From a virus: DNA of 64,000 nucleotides. The stretch lies in IMG/VR virus record IMGVR_UViG_3300049459_000229, positions 23,831 to 87,830 of that record; one strand, written 5' to 3'. A model generated the notes under the pieces. It had not been told where the DNA came from. It did not search any database and saw only the letters and a program-made list of their open reading frames with translations. The translations under genes were made by a program, and so were the position numbers. Shown here piece after piece: positions 39,048 through 46,485 of the stretch; within the stretch, counting starts at the first letter, position 1, and every line of letters begins with the position of its first letter.

Positions 39048-39068
39048 ACAACCCCCTAGGAGAATGCA

Positions 39069-39479
39069 ATGTCCATGACTTTTGAAGCACTCAGGCAGGC
39101 CAACCTGATGCGCCTGCCACAGTTCAAGAATTCGCGCGGCGAGTATGCGCACAGCGAGATGGACGGCTCCGACTGGAGCCCTTCGGATTGGTTCGAGGCG
39201 ATGGCTGGTGAAGTCGGCGAATTCGCAAATTGGCACAAGAAATTCCGTCGGGGCGACATCTCGTTCGAGGAGTTCCAGCAGCACGCAGCCAAGGAGCTGG
39301 CCGATGTCCAGATTTACCTCGACATCCTCGCGCTGCGCTGCCTCGACCTGCCAGGCAGGCCGCACCCGACTGGCATCGACCTCGGCCAGGCCACTCGCTT
39401 GAAGTTCAACGAGGTGTCTGAGCGCGTTGGCGCCAACGTTTTTATCGATACGCAGGGCCTCGTCTACCAGGAAATTTAG
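39069..39479 (+). CDS. second MazG-like NTP pyrophosphohydrolase, 136 aa
   Basis: All-helical; contains WFEAMAGEVGEFANWHKKFR (E-x-x-E-type metal ligands) and KELADVQIYLDILALRC (E-x-x-D). These match the MazG-like fold seen in phage nucleotide-pool proteins. It is distinct in sequence from the MazG-like protein at 31634, so the phage has two. AGGAGA precedes the start after a short hairpin; no overlap with neighbours. Confidence 0.75.
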   Translation: MSMTFEALRQANLMRLPQFKNSRGEYAHSEMDGSDWSPSDWFEAMAGEVGEFANWHKKFRRGDISFEEFQQHAAKELADVQIYLDILALRCLDLPGRPHPTGIDLGQATRLKFNEVSERVGANVFIDTQGLVYQEI

Positions 39480-39485
39480 TCCGCC

Positions 39486-39507
39486 GCCCGGCTACCCCCC
39501 GCCGGGC
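39486..39507 (+). other. intergenic hairpin
   Basis: GCCCGGC (39486-39492) pairs with GCCGGGC (39501-39507) around an eight-base loop. The stem is the same sequence type as the hairpin at 39032, so the MazG-like gene is framed by two similar GC hairpins. No T-tract. Confidence 0.5.
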
Positions 39508-39529
39508 ATCAACCTAGAGAAAGAAGAAA

Positions 39530-39742
39530 ATGAGCAAACCCCAAATTACAGTCACCATCAGCGGGCCGGCTGGCGCCGGCAAGTCCACGCTGGCCGAGCA
39601 TATTGCCAGCGACCTAGCCATACGTTATGGCGTCAAGGTGCAACTGATCGATGACGGCTGGAATCAGCTGTTGCCCACCTCGGCCCGCCACCTGCCTGGC
39701 CACTTCGACGCTGACGTCGCTATCCTTGTGGAGCAAAAATAA
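39530..39742 (+). CDS. P-loop miniprotein (kinase fragment?), 70 aa
   Basis: ITVTISGPAGAGKSTLAEHI is a clear Walker A (Gly-x-x-Gly-x-Gly-Lys-Ser/Thr) at residues about 6-25, followed by VQLIDDG, an acidic strand end. The protein stops after 70 residues, too short for a complete kinase. Kinase fragments next to a ligase gene could be remnants of a polynucleotide-kinase-like protein. The frame shows no visible frameshift to a longer partner. ATG at 39530 follows GAAAGAAGAAA. The stop overlaps the ligase ATG by one base. Confidence 0.65.
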   Translation: MSKPQITVTISGPAGAGKSTLAEHIASDLAIRYGVKVQLIDDGWNQLLPTSARHLPGHFDADVAILVEQK

Positions 39743-40737
39743 TGACCACCAAAACCCTCCCCCAACTCGCGATCGATGTGAAATCCGACTTCGCCGGCAT
39801 GCGCTTCCCCGTCTGGGGCTTCATCAAGGTTGACGGCGTGCGCGGCTGCCACGTGACCGGCAAATTCACCGGCCGCTCGCTGGAAGACATGAAGAACACG
39901 GCGCTGGCCGAGAAGTTCAGCGGCCCGGAGTACGCCGGCTTCGATGGCGAGCTCACGATTGATGGCTACCTGACCAACCGCGCGCTGCCGGCCGACTTGC
40001 GCCCCGAGGGCAACGAGACGCTGTGCAGCCTGACGACCGGCATCACCAACCGCGCGAAGATTAAGAAGGGCGAGATGGCGCTGCCGACGAACGTGGTCTG
40101 GAACCTGTTCGACTATCTGGCGCCGGACCTCGTGGACCAACCATACGAGATCCGCTACGCCGCTCTGAAACGGGCGGTGCGCCAGAACTCCGGGTCTGCG
40201 TTCCCAGTTGCTCATGTGCGTGTCCTCGACTACACCCTGATCGAGAACGCCGAGCAGGCGCAGGCATTCATCGACGAATGCCTGGCCGAAGGCTACGAAG
40301 GCGCCGTCTTCCGCGACCCGAAGGCGAAGCACAAGCACGGCCGCGCCACCGCGAAGCTGAACGACTTCTGGCGCTTCAAGCCGGCCTCGGTCAAGGACTG
40401 CATCATCACTGGCTTCGAAGAGGCGATGGAGAACCAGAACGAGGCGACCACCAACGCCTTGGGCCGCACCGAGCGCAGCTCCCACAAGGAGAACAAGGTC
40501 GGCAAGGGTATGATCGGCACCTTCCTCGCCACCGACGTCGCTACCGGCCAGCCGATCCGCCTTGGGCCCGGCAGCGCCACCCACGAACAGCGCACCCACT
40601 GGTTCAACAACCCGACCGAGATCTGCGGCTGGCCGGCCGAATACGTCTCGCTCGACACTGGCGTGAAGGACGCGCCGCGCCAGGCGCGCTTCCTGCGCCG
40701 CCGCGAGAAGTACGACTTGGCTGTGGAGGCAGCATGA
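39742..40737 (+). CDS. ATP-dependent DNA ligase, 331 aa
   Basis: Seals nicks using ATP. Motif I is IKVDGVRG with the AMP-accepting Lys29 (KxDGxR), motif III is AGFDGELT near residues 66-73, motif IV is EGYEGAVFRDP near 190-200, and motif V is DFWRFKPASVKDC near 212-224. A compact phage ligase: no N-terminal DNA-binding domain and a short OB fold (FLATDVATGQPIRLGPG). It joins Okazaki fragments with the polymerase and exonucleases in the same operon. Confidence 0.85.
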   Translation: MTTKTLPQLAIDVKSDFAGMRFPVWGFIKVDGVRGCHVTGKFTGRSLEDMKNTALAEKFSGPEYAGFDGELTIDGYLTNRALPADLRPEGNETLCSLTTGITNRAKIKKGEMALPTNVVWNLFDYLAPDLVDQPYEIRYAALKRAVRQNSGSAFPVAHVRVLDYTLIENAEQAQAFIDECLAEGYEGAVFRDPKAKHKHGRATAKLNDFWRFKPASVKDCIITGFEEAMENQNEATTNALGRTERSSHKENKVGKGMIGTFLATDVATGQPIRLGPGSATHEQRTHWFNNPTEICGWPAEYVSLDTGVKDAPRQARFLRRREKYDLAVEAA

Positions 40738-40940
40738 AGATCGTCGAAGGCAAGCCACAGCCGGCGCCGCTAGACCAGGTCGAGCTGTCGCCGGCAGAGG
40801 TGTTCACGGCACTACACAATTACGTAGTCACGCATACCGGCCGCACGCCGCGCGAGATCGTCGGATTCGACCAGATCTACTCGCTGGGCGTGAAGGATCC
40901 AGCCCTCCAGATTACCCTCACCCTGAAACCGAAAGAATGA
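40734..40940 (+). CDS. hypothetical phage protein, 68 aa
   Basis: Small protein with a charged helical start and beta-rich end (KDPALQITLTLKPKE), lying between the ligase and thyX. GGAGG at 40725-40729 is its ribosome site. Unrecognised. Confidence 0.66.
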   Translation: MKIVEGKPQPAPLDQVELSPAEVFTALHNYVVTHTGRTPREIVGFDQIYSLGVKDPALQITLTLKPKE

Positions 40941-41620
40941 AGATGCAAAATCAAGAAATCAAATTGCTGGACCACGGCCACATCCGCCTAGTCGACCACA
41001 TGGGCAGCGACCTGTCTATCGTGCGCTCGGCGCGCGTCTCCTACGATGCTGACTGGCGCGCTGGCGAAGACGAGGGCAAGGACGTGAAGCTCATCAACTA
41101 CCTGATGAAGAATCGCCATACGTCGCCGTTCGAGTCGGTCACTTTCACGTTCGAGGTGAAGGCGCCGATCTTCGTGTTCCGCCAGTGGCACCGCCATCGC
41201 ACCTGGTCCTTCAACGAGATCAGCGCGCGCTACGCCGAGCTGCCGGAAGAGTTCTACGTGCCGGCCGTCGACAAGATCACGACCCAGTCGGTGAACAACA
41301 AGCAGCAGCGCACAGATGAACAGCACGCTGACGCTGCTTATATGCGCGAATTAATCCAGCAGTCTGGCCAGGCGGCTTTCGACCGCTACCGCATACTGCT
41401 TGAGCGCGGCTGCCCGCGTGAACTGGCGCGCGGCGTGCTGCCGGTGAACACCTACAGCAAGATGTTCGCCACGATCGACCTGCACAACCTGCTGGGCTTC
41501 ATCCGGCTGCGTGATCACGCGCATGCCCAGTATGAGATCCAGGTCTACGCTCAGGCGATGCTCGAGCTAATTCGCCCGATCGTGCCGGTGGCGGTCGCCG
41601 CTTTCGAGGCGACGCAATGA
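40937..41620 (+). CDS. thyX: flavin-dependent thymidylate synthase, 227 aa
   Basis: Makes dTMP from dUMP using methylene-tetrahydrofolate and reduced FAD. The signature RHRTWSFNEISAR lies at residues 86-98, matching RHRxxSxNExSxR of ThyX, and the upstream MKNRHTSPFESVTFTFEVKA forms the active-site His/Pro region. The C-terminal RDHAHAQYEIQVYAQAMLE is also typical. With the dNMP kinase it lets the phage synthesise thymidine nucleotides independently of host ThyA. Confidence 0.88.
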   Translation: MKMQNQEIKLLDHGHIRLVDHMGSDLSIVRSARVSYDADWRAGEDEGKDVKLINYLMKNRHTSPFESVTFTFEVKAPIFVFRQWHRHRTWSFNEISARYAELPEEFYVPAVDKITTQSVNNKQQRTDEQHADAAYMRELIQQSGQAAFDRYRILLERGCPRELARGVLPVNTYSKMFATIDLHNLLGFIRLRDHAHAQYEIQVYAQAMLELIRPIVPVAVAAFEATQ

Positions 41621-41841
41621 ACGCCGCACCGGGAGCACCGCGCCGCATCGCCGAGCTGTGCGACGAAGCGGTCGGCGAGCTGAAGGTAGCGCAACGTCTG
41701 CTGGCTGAGCTGCAGCGGCCGTATGCCCCGGCAACCTGGGGTGCAGGCACGCTGACGACAGTCGACGTCGAACAGCTGTGGCATCGGCTCGAGTCGATCG
41801 ACGACCGCATCCACAACGCCCTCGGCAAACTGGGAGACTGA
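41617..41841 (+). CDS. hypothetical helical protein, 74 aa
   Basis: Helical acidic protein (PRRIAELCDEAVGELKVAQR) with one central Pro/Thr-rich turn. ATGA overlap with thyX. Unrecognised. Confidence 0.66.
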   Translation: MNAAPGAPRRIAELCDEAVGELKVAQRLLAELQRPYAPATWGAGTLTTVDVEQLWHRLESIDDRIHNALGKLGD

Positions 41842-41842
41842 C

Positions 41843-42295
41843 ATGGCGACACCTGGAACACGTGGCAAGTGGGCCGAAGGCAGGGTCCGTGACTGGATGA
41901 AACAGCGCGAGGTGGATGACGCCGGTTTCGCTTTCCTGCGCTACCCCGACGCCCGGGCTGGCAGCGCGCAACCGGCGCCGTCCGATTTCGAAGCGGGGCA
42001 CCGCGGCACCAACTTCAAGATCGAGGTGAAGGAGGTCAAGATTACCACAGTCGCCAGCCGGCGCCTGCCGGCGGCGAACTTCGCGGCCGACAAGGTCGGG
42101 CGCATGCGGAAGTGGCACCTTGCCGGTTCGTCCTGCTGGGTGATCGTCTGCCACTTGACCAAGGGGCGCGGCGGCGTGCGCGAGTGGCGGTTGGTGCCAG
42201 CCACCCACTTCTTCGAGCGCGCCGCATCCTGGGATCTGACGCACATCACGGACTACCCCAGGGTCGAAGATGTGATGGCGCAACTCTTTCCTTGA
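41843..42295 (+). CDS. PD-(D/E)XK endonuclease, possible resolvase, 150 aa
   Basis: Basic N-terminus with KWAEGRVRDWMKQREVDD, a helix containing an acidic residue (E of the E-helix), then PSDFEAGHRGTNFKIEVKEVK, where Asp (S-D-F) and E-x-K form the D-(D/E)xK active site. This order (Glu helix, Asp, E-x-K) and size resemble phage Holliday-junction resolvases and RecU-like nucleases, and also phage endonucleases with 'R.PD...G.....SDF'. Adjacent replication genes support a role in recombination or branch resolution. Its final codons contain the -35 of promoter P4. Confidence 0.7.
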   Translation: MATPGTRGKWAEGRVRDWMKQREVDDAGFAFLRYPDARAGSAQPAPSDFEAGHRGTNFKIEVKEVKITTVASRRLPAANFAADKVGRMRKWHLAGSSCWVIVCHLTKGRGGVREWRLVPATHFFERAASWDLTHITDYPRVEDVMAQLFP

Positions 42296-42320
42296 CGCTA
42301 GGCAAACATTCCCTGAAAAT
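42292..42320 (+). promoter_or_regulatory. phage promoter P4 for the sbcD/sbcC-like operon
   Basis: -35 TTGACG (42292-42297), 17-base spacer, -10 GAAAAT (42315-42320). It shares TTGAC-C-AGGCAA with P3. A hairpin begins at 42326, right about where transcription would start. Confidence 0.55.
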
Positions 42321-42325
42321 GACAG

Positions 42326-42348
42326 AGAGGCCCTCCGAGGCCTCTTTC
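42326..42348 (+). terminator. terminator or attenuator hairpin after P4
   Basis: AGAGGCC (42326-42332), CTCCGA loop, GGCCTCT (42339-42345), then TTCC. The T-tract is short. It ends upstream transcription, or, because it sits just after P4, may act as a leader hairpin for the next gene. Confidence 0.6.
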
Positions 42349-42371
42349 CACACCCACTTAGGAAAATAACA

Positions 42372-43406
42372 ATGACCCTCACAGTAGTGAACGACTGGCA
42401 CCTCGGTGCCGTGCGCAGCGCCGGCACCACACCGGCGACGGCGTACCAACTGCGGCAGGACCTGCTGCGCGCCGCCGGAGAGATCCTCGCACAGGTCAGC
42501 GGCGATCTGCTGGTGAACGGCGACCTGTTCGACGGCCCGGACATCCCGCGCGCGGATCTGCTGGCCGCGGTCCGCATGTTCAGTGCGTGGCTGTTCAACA
42601 CCAAGGGTCGCCTCGCACTGGCCAATGGCAACCACGACCTGGACAAGAACTCGACGCGGCTGTCGTCCTTTCAGTTCTTTGCTCAGCTGCTGCGCAGCAT
42701 GTTTCCGGATCAGGTGGTGCATATCGAGGAAGGTACATACGATAAGCAGCACGACGCCTACGTGATCCCGCACGTCGCCAATCAGGATCTGTTCAACATG
42801 GAACTGGCCAACGTCCCGCCCTGCCGCTTCCTGTTCGTGCACGCCAACTACGACAACCAGTTCGCGGTCGAAGCCGACCACTCGCTGAACCTGTCGAAGG
42901 AGCAGGCCGAGCAGCTGCCGGTCGAGTACATCGTGTTCGGTCACGAGCACCAGGCGCGTACCGAGCTGGGTGGCAAGGTCGTGATCGTCGGGAACCAGTT
43001 CCCCAGCTCGATCAGCGACTGCCTGGGCAACACGGACAAACAGTGCCTAGTCGTGCGTGACGACGGCAGCTATTACATGGCCACCACGTGGCAGGCCGAT
43101 GGCGACTATGCTGAGCAGGACTGGCACGAGCTGAACGACGTTGGCCGCTTCATCCGCGTGACCGGCACCGCTACGGCCGCCGAGGCCAGCAAGATGATGG
43201 CGACCCTGGGTCGCTTCCGGCGCGAAGCCAAGGCGCTGGTCATCACCAACGCGGTGAAAGTCGAGGGCGTCGACGACGGCGCCGAGATGACCTTGTCGCA
43301 TGAAGACGTCACGAGCTTCAACGTGATGGAGGCGCTGCGCGAATACCTGGGGCCGGAGGACGCGGCCGAGATCGACAAAATCATGGGAGAGACCGATGCT
43401 GCTTAA
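42372..43406 (+). CDS. SbcD/Mre11-like (gp47-type) nuclease, 344 aa
   Basis: Metallophosphoesterase of the phage gp47/SbcD type. The metal motifs run in order: VVNDWHLG (D-x-H, residues about 6-12), NGDLFDGPD (near 49), ANGNHDLD (near 84), FVHANYDNQ (near 157) and VFGHEHQA (near 188). The C-terminal 120 residues form the capping or partner-binding part. It forms a nuclease complex with the SbcC-like ATPase two genes on, processing DNA ends and hairpins during recombination-dependent replication. AGGAAAAT precedes the ATG, after the hairpin at 42326. Confidence 0.82.
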   Translation: MTLTVVNDWHLGAVRSAGTTPATAYQLRQDLLRAAGEILAQVSGDLLVNGDLFDGPDIPRADLLAAVRMFSAWLFNTKGRLALANGNHDLDKNSTRLSSFQFFAQLLRSMFPDQVVHIEEGTYDKQHDAYVIPHVANQDLFNMELANVPPCRFLFVHANYDNQFAVEADHSLNLSKEQAEQLPVEYIVFGHEHQARTELGGKVVIVGNQFPSSISDCLGNTDKQCLVVRDDGSYYMATTWQADGDYAEQDWHELNDVGRFIRVTGTATAAEASKMMATLGRFRREAKALVITNAVKVEGVDDGAEMTLSHEDVTSFNVMEALREYLGPEDAAEIDKIMGETDAA

Positions 43407-43587
43407 TCTACTCAAGGCCGCCACCGCGGTCGCCGTCTCACCTGTTGCCGCCGTGGTCGACGCCGTGATGATCATCCCTGCTGCTTGCTCCCACAACAAG
43501 AAGCGCGACGTCCCGTTCAGCCGCACTGGCGCCCTGCTCAAGGCCGCCGGCGAAGCCGTCACCGAAGCCGTCAAACCGGAAAAATAA
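43396..43587 (+). CDS. small amphipathic protein between sbcD- and sbcC-like genes, 63 aa
   Basis: N-terminus MLLNLLKAATAVAVSPVAAV is hydrophobic/Ala-rich and the second half is basic. It could be a membrane-associated helix. It overlaps the sbcD-like gene by 11 bases and ends one base before the sbcC-like start. Its insertion within the SbcDC pair is unusual. Similar 'VASPVVAVADAVMTLPASA' proteins occur in phages and prophages as small proteins of unknown role. Confidence 0.62.
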   Translation: MLLNLLKAATAVAVSPVAAVVDAVMIIPAACSHNKKRDVPFSRTGALLKAAGEAVTEAVKPEK

Positions 43588-43588
43588 C

Positions 43589-45781
43589 ATGCTCAAGTCC
43601 ATAAAACTGCAGTGCTTCCGCCAGCACCTCGACCGCGCTTTCGAATTCGGCCCGGGCCTGAACGCCATCCGCGGCGAGAACGAGGCCGGCAAGACCACGG
43701 TGCTCGAGGCCTTCTTCTACTTCTGCTTCGGCGCGCGCGCCCTGCGCGAGTCGATCGACGACATCGTCACCTATCACCAGCCGGTGTCGCGCCTGCGCGT
43801 CGACTGCGAGATCGAGCACCTGGGCGTCGTCTATAGCGGCTACCGCGGCAAGTCCGGCGCCGAGCTCAACTTCGGCCGCGAGAAGATCACCGGCCAGAAC
43901 GAGGTGACCGCCTTCTTCGAGAAGCTGTTCGGCGCTGACGCCAAGCTGGCCGGCAAGCTGATGTTCGCCTCCCAGAAATCCTTGGCCGAGTCGCTCAAGG
44001 AGGGGCCGACGGCCGCCGGCAAAATGATCGAGGAGCTGGCCAACTTCGATCTGATCGACCGGGTGGCCGAGACGATCGCTGCGCGGCGCCAGACCGGCAA
44101 GACCGATGGCGTCGAGGCGCGCATCGCCCAGCTGAAAGAGCAGGAGGCCCAGGGCCAGATGTTCGAGGACCTTGCGCCGCTGCGCGCCGAGGTCGAGACA
44201 GCTGGTGAGATGGTGATCGGTGCAGGCATGGAGCTCGACGTCCTGCAGCAGCGCCGCGCCGAGCAGGACGTCGACCTGGCGCGCCAGATCATCGCCAGCG
44301 AGGCGGCGCTCGCGCGCTCGATCGAGAAGACCACCTTCGACATCGACGCCATCGACCGTGAGCTGGGCCGGCCGGCCGTGCTGGCGCCGCCGGAGGGCAG
44401 CATCGAAAAGGCGCGCGCGGCGGTGGAAGCCGGCAAGCAGCAGGCGCGCGCGGCGAAGCTGTCGTCCGAGCTGCTGGGTATCGAAACCATCGGGCTGTGG
44501 GACCAGGATATGGCCTCGCTGGAAGCCGAGGTCGCCCTGACACAATCCAAGGTGCAGGTCGAGACGAAGGTGCATGCCAACATCTCTCAGGCCATGGCCA
44601 CGCTCGAGCGTGAGCATGCCGAGGGCGTGCGCGCCAGTGACGTCAGGGTCGCCCAGCTGGAAGGCCGGCTGATCAAGGAAACCACGTGTGCGCTGTGCCA
44701 GAAGGACCTGTCGGACGTGCCGGAGGTGGCGCGCACGAACAGTGACCTGCAGCGTCAGATCGATGAGGTGAAGCTGGCTGCCGTCCAGGCTGGTAACGAG
44801 ATGCGCATTAGGCACACGCAGCTCGGCGCAGAGCTTGATGCTGCGCAGCTCGAGCTCGACACCCAGCTCGAATACCTCGCTCAGCTGAACGACGTGATCC
44901 GGACCAACGGCCAGGTCGAGCAGCTGTACGCGCGCGCTGCCGACTTCATCGAGGTCGATCGCAGCGTGGTGCCGGGCCAGTGGAAGTGGATCGGGCCTGA
45001 GCTGGCCCACGTGCCGGCTGATCTGGCTAACCAACTTGCTCATCTTGAAACGCTGCAGCGCGAGGCAGATGCTGACGTCGCGCGCCGGCAGGAGAAGGAA
45101 GCCCAGCGCAACAAGCTGGTGCTGGAGCGCCGCGACGCGATCGCCGCGCGCGGCGAGCTGCAGCTGAAGGACGCGCAGGAAACGCTGGAGCAGGCCGGCC
45201 AGCTGGACCAGCAGGTCAAGGACAAGTGTCTCGAGCTGGGCGACTACCGGGCCAAGCTGCAGCGGCTGCAATCGACCCTCACCACCAAGGAAGCGCTGGC
45301 CGCCCAGCAGCAGCGCCAGCTGGAGTTGACGCGCACGCAGCTGGCCGCCGCCGAGGCCGAACTGGCCCAGATGCAGAAGTACAACCTGCTGATCAAGAAG
45401 GTGCGCGCGGCGCGGCCGGTCATCACGAACAAGCTGTGGAATATCGTGCTGGGCGGCGTCTCGAAACACTTCAGCGAGGTGCGCGGGCAGGAGTCGCGCA
45501 TCACCCGCGCCGATGGCACCTTCAAGTGCAATGGCTGGCCGGTCTCAGGCCTGTCCGGCTCGGCCGAGGACATGCTGGGCCTGGCGATGCGCATCACGCT
45601 CACCCGCACCTTCCTGCCGGGCATCGACATGCTGCAGCTGGACGAGCCGGCCGCGGCGTGCTCCGATGCGCGGGAGACTCGCATGTTGGGCATGCTCTCG
45701 ACCCTGGGCTTTGGCCAAACCATCGTCGTGTCGCACAGCGACCTCACCGACGCGGTCGCCGACCGCATCATCACTGTTTAA
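43589..45781 (+). CDS. SbcC/Rad50-like (gp46-type) ATPase, 730 aa
   Basis: SMC-like ATPase. Walker A is IRGENEAGKTT (Gly29 to Thr37). A long coiled coil holds the Zn-hook CALCQKDL near residue 368. The C-terminal part has the ABC signature GLSGSAEDMLGLAMRI near 653 and Walker B with IDMLQLDEPAAA near 685. The helices on each side of the hook are rich in Glu, Gln and Ala, as expected. It forms the partner of the SbcD-like protein, with ATP and zinc-hook driven tethering of DNA ends. The operon position supports this. Confidence 0.85.
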   Translation: MLKSIKLQCFRQHLDRAFEFGPGLNAIRGENEAGKTTVLEAFFYFCFGARALRESIDDIVTYHQPVSRLRVDCEIEHLGVVYSGYRGKSGAELNFGREKITGQNEVTAFFEKLFGADAKLAGKLMFASQKSLAESLKEGPTAAGKMIEELANFDLIDRVAETIAARRQTGKTDGVEARIAQLKEQEAQGQMFEDLAPLRAEVETAGEMVIGAGMELDVLQQRRAEQDVDLARQIIASEAALARSIEKTTFDIDAIDRELGRPAVLAPPEGSIEKARAAVEAGKQQARAAKLSSELLGIETIGLWDQDMASLEAEVALTQSKVQVETKVHANISQAMATLEREHAEGVRASDVRVAQLEGRLIKETTCALCQKDLSDVPEVARTNSDLQRQIDEVKLAAVQAGNEMRIRHTQLGAELDAAQLELDTQLEYLAQLNDVIRTNGQVEQLYARAADFIEVDRSVVPGQWKWIGPELAHVPADLANQLAHLETLQREADADVARRQEKEAQRNKLVLERRDAIAARGELQLKDAQETLEQAGQLDQQVKDKCLELGDYRAKLQRLQSTLTTKEALAAQQQRQLELTRTQLAAAEAELAQMQKYNLLIKKVRAARPVITNKLWNIVLGGVSKHFSEVRGQESRITRADGTFKCNGWPVSGLSGSAEDMLGLAMRITLTRTFLPGIDMLQLDEPAAACSDARETRMLGMLSTLGFGQTIVVSHSDLTDAVADRIITV

Positions 45782-45791
45782 GGAGAACCAC

Positions 45792-46049
45792 ATGGACATC
45801 GTCCGACACCCCAGAACCAATCACAATTTCGGCGCGCCGGCCGACATGCAGGACGGCAGCTGCGATAGCCTGCCAGTCGTCATCATCAAGGACAAGCATG
45901 GCACCTGGGCCTGCTCCTACTGGAAGCCCAGCGGCCAGGAGCTGGAAGCTTTGGCCGCCGGCGGCGCCATCCAGCTGGGCGTGCGCCTTGTCGATGACGG
46001 CGACGGCCATCCGGTCGTCTCGATGTGCGTCACCAAGGAGGTCCTGTGA
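45792..46049 (+). CDS. hypothetical phage protein, 85 aa
   Basis: Opens MDIVRHPRTNHNFGAPADMQ and continues with DSLPVVIIKDKHGTWACSYW; a small alpha/beta protein with alternating strand and turn. AGGAGA at 45781-45786 is its ribosome site. Known phages have similar 'N..FGAP.DMQDG.C..LPV' small proteins of unknown function. Confidence 0.68.
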   Translation: MDIVRHPRTNHNFGAPADMQDGSCDSLPVVIIKDKHGTWACSYWKPSGQELEALAAGGAIQLGVRLVDDGDGHPVVSMCVTKEVL

Positions 46050-46261
46050 GCGAACCCATCAACCGTGACGGCTGGATCGAGCTGGACGTTTTCTGCGACA
46101 GGTACGGCGAGCGCAAGAACACTGTGCACAAGCGGGTGACCGATGGCACCTGGCCGCGTGGCGAGTACTACTCGTCGCCGTCCGGCGGCACCGGCTTCGT
46201 GCACGAGGCGCGCGCGGTGGCGTGGCTGAAGGAGAACGGCAAGTTGCGGGTGGAGGCGTGA
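46046..46261 (+). CDS. excisionase-like DNA-binding protein, 71 aa (GTG start)
   Basis: Contains GWIELDVFCDRYGERKNTVH then KRVTDGTWPRGEYYSSPSGG: the helix-turn-helix-wing layout (residues about 8-50) of phage Xis/MerR-like excisionases and 'helix-turn-helix DNA-binding' miniproteins. With no integrase gene in the window it might instead regulate transcription at the end of this operon. The GTG at 46046 lies in a GTGA overlap after AAGGAGG (46035-46041). Confidence 0.6.
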   Translation: MSEPINRDGWIELDVFCDRYGERKNTVHKRVTDGTWPRGEYYSSPSGGTGFVHEARAVAWLKENGKLRVEA

Positions 46262-46449
46262 GCGTCTTCCTGGGCCTGTACATCTGGGTGATGACCGGTA
46301 CGCTGGCCATGCTCGTGGCCGACGGAAAGACGGACTTTCAGATGACGAAGGCACTGGAACCCTATTTCCCGAGCTGGCTCTGGCCACACTGGGCGCTGGT
46401 GGCCTTCTGGCCGGCAGGCCTGATCTGGTACTGGCGCCGCTGGCGCTGA
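46258..46449 (+). CDS. small membrane protein, 63 aa (GTG start)
   Basis: Two hydrophobic helices (VFLGLYIWVMTGTLAMLV and WLWPHWALVAFWPAGLIWYW) separated by a charged loop. The Trp-rich second helix ends in RRWR, suggesting a cytoplasmic C-terminus. Final gene of the rightward replication operon before the terminator at 46453. Function unknown. Confidence 0.62.
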   Translation: MSVFLGLYIWVMTGTLAMLVADGKTDFQMTKALEPYFPSWLWPHWALVAFWPAGLIWYWRRWR

Positions 46450-46452
46450 ACC

Positions 46453-46485
46453 ATACGCCGGCGATCAGCCGGCGTATCTCTTTTT
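46453..46485 (+). terminator. Rho-independent terminator of the replication operon
   Basis: ATACGCCGGC (46453-46462), loop GATCA, GCCGGCGTAT (46468-46477), then CTCTTTTT. The hairpin is a ten-bp perfect stem. It sits at a convergent junction: the minus-strand metallophosphoesterase gene ends inside it at 46465. Confidence 0.85.

Noticed and set aside
43571-45469. Minus-strand frame of 632 codons opposite the sbcC-like gene
   Set aside because: Shadow of a coiled-coil gene in the antisense frame; it has no motif and no neighbouring minus-strand genes.
46046-46261. Excisionase-like protein as evidence for a temperate phage
   Set aside because: No integrase, attachment site or repressor gene is visible in the window. 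A winged-helix miniprotein alone does not show lysogeny.
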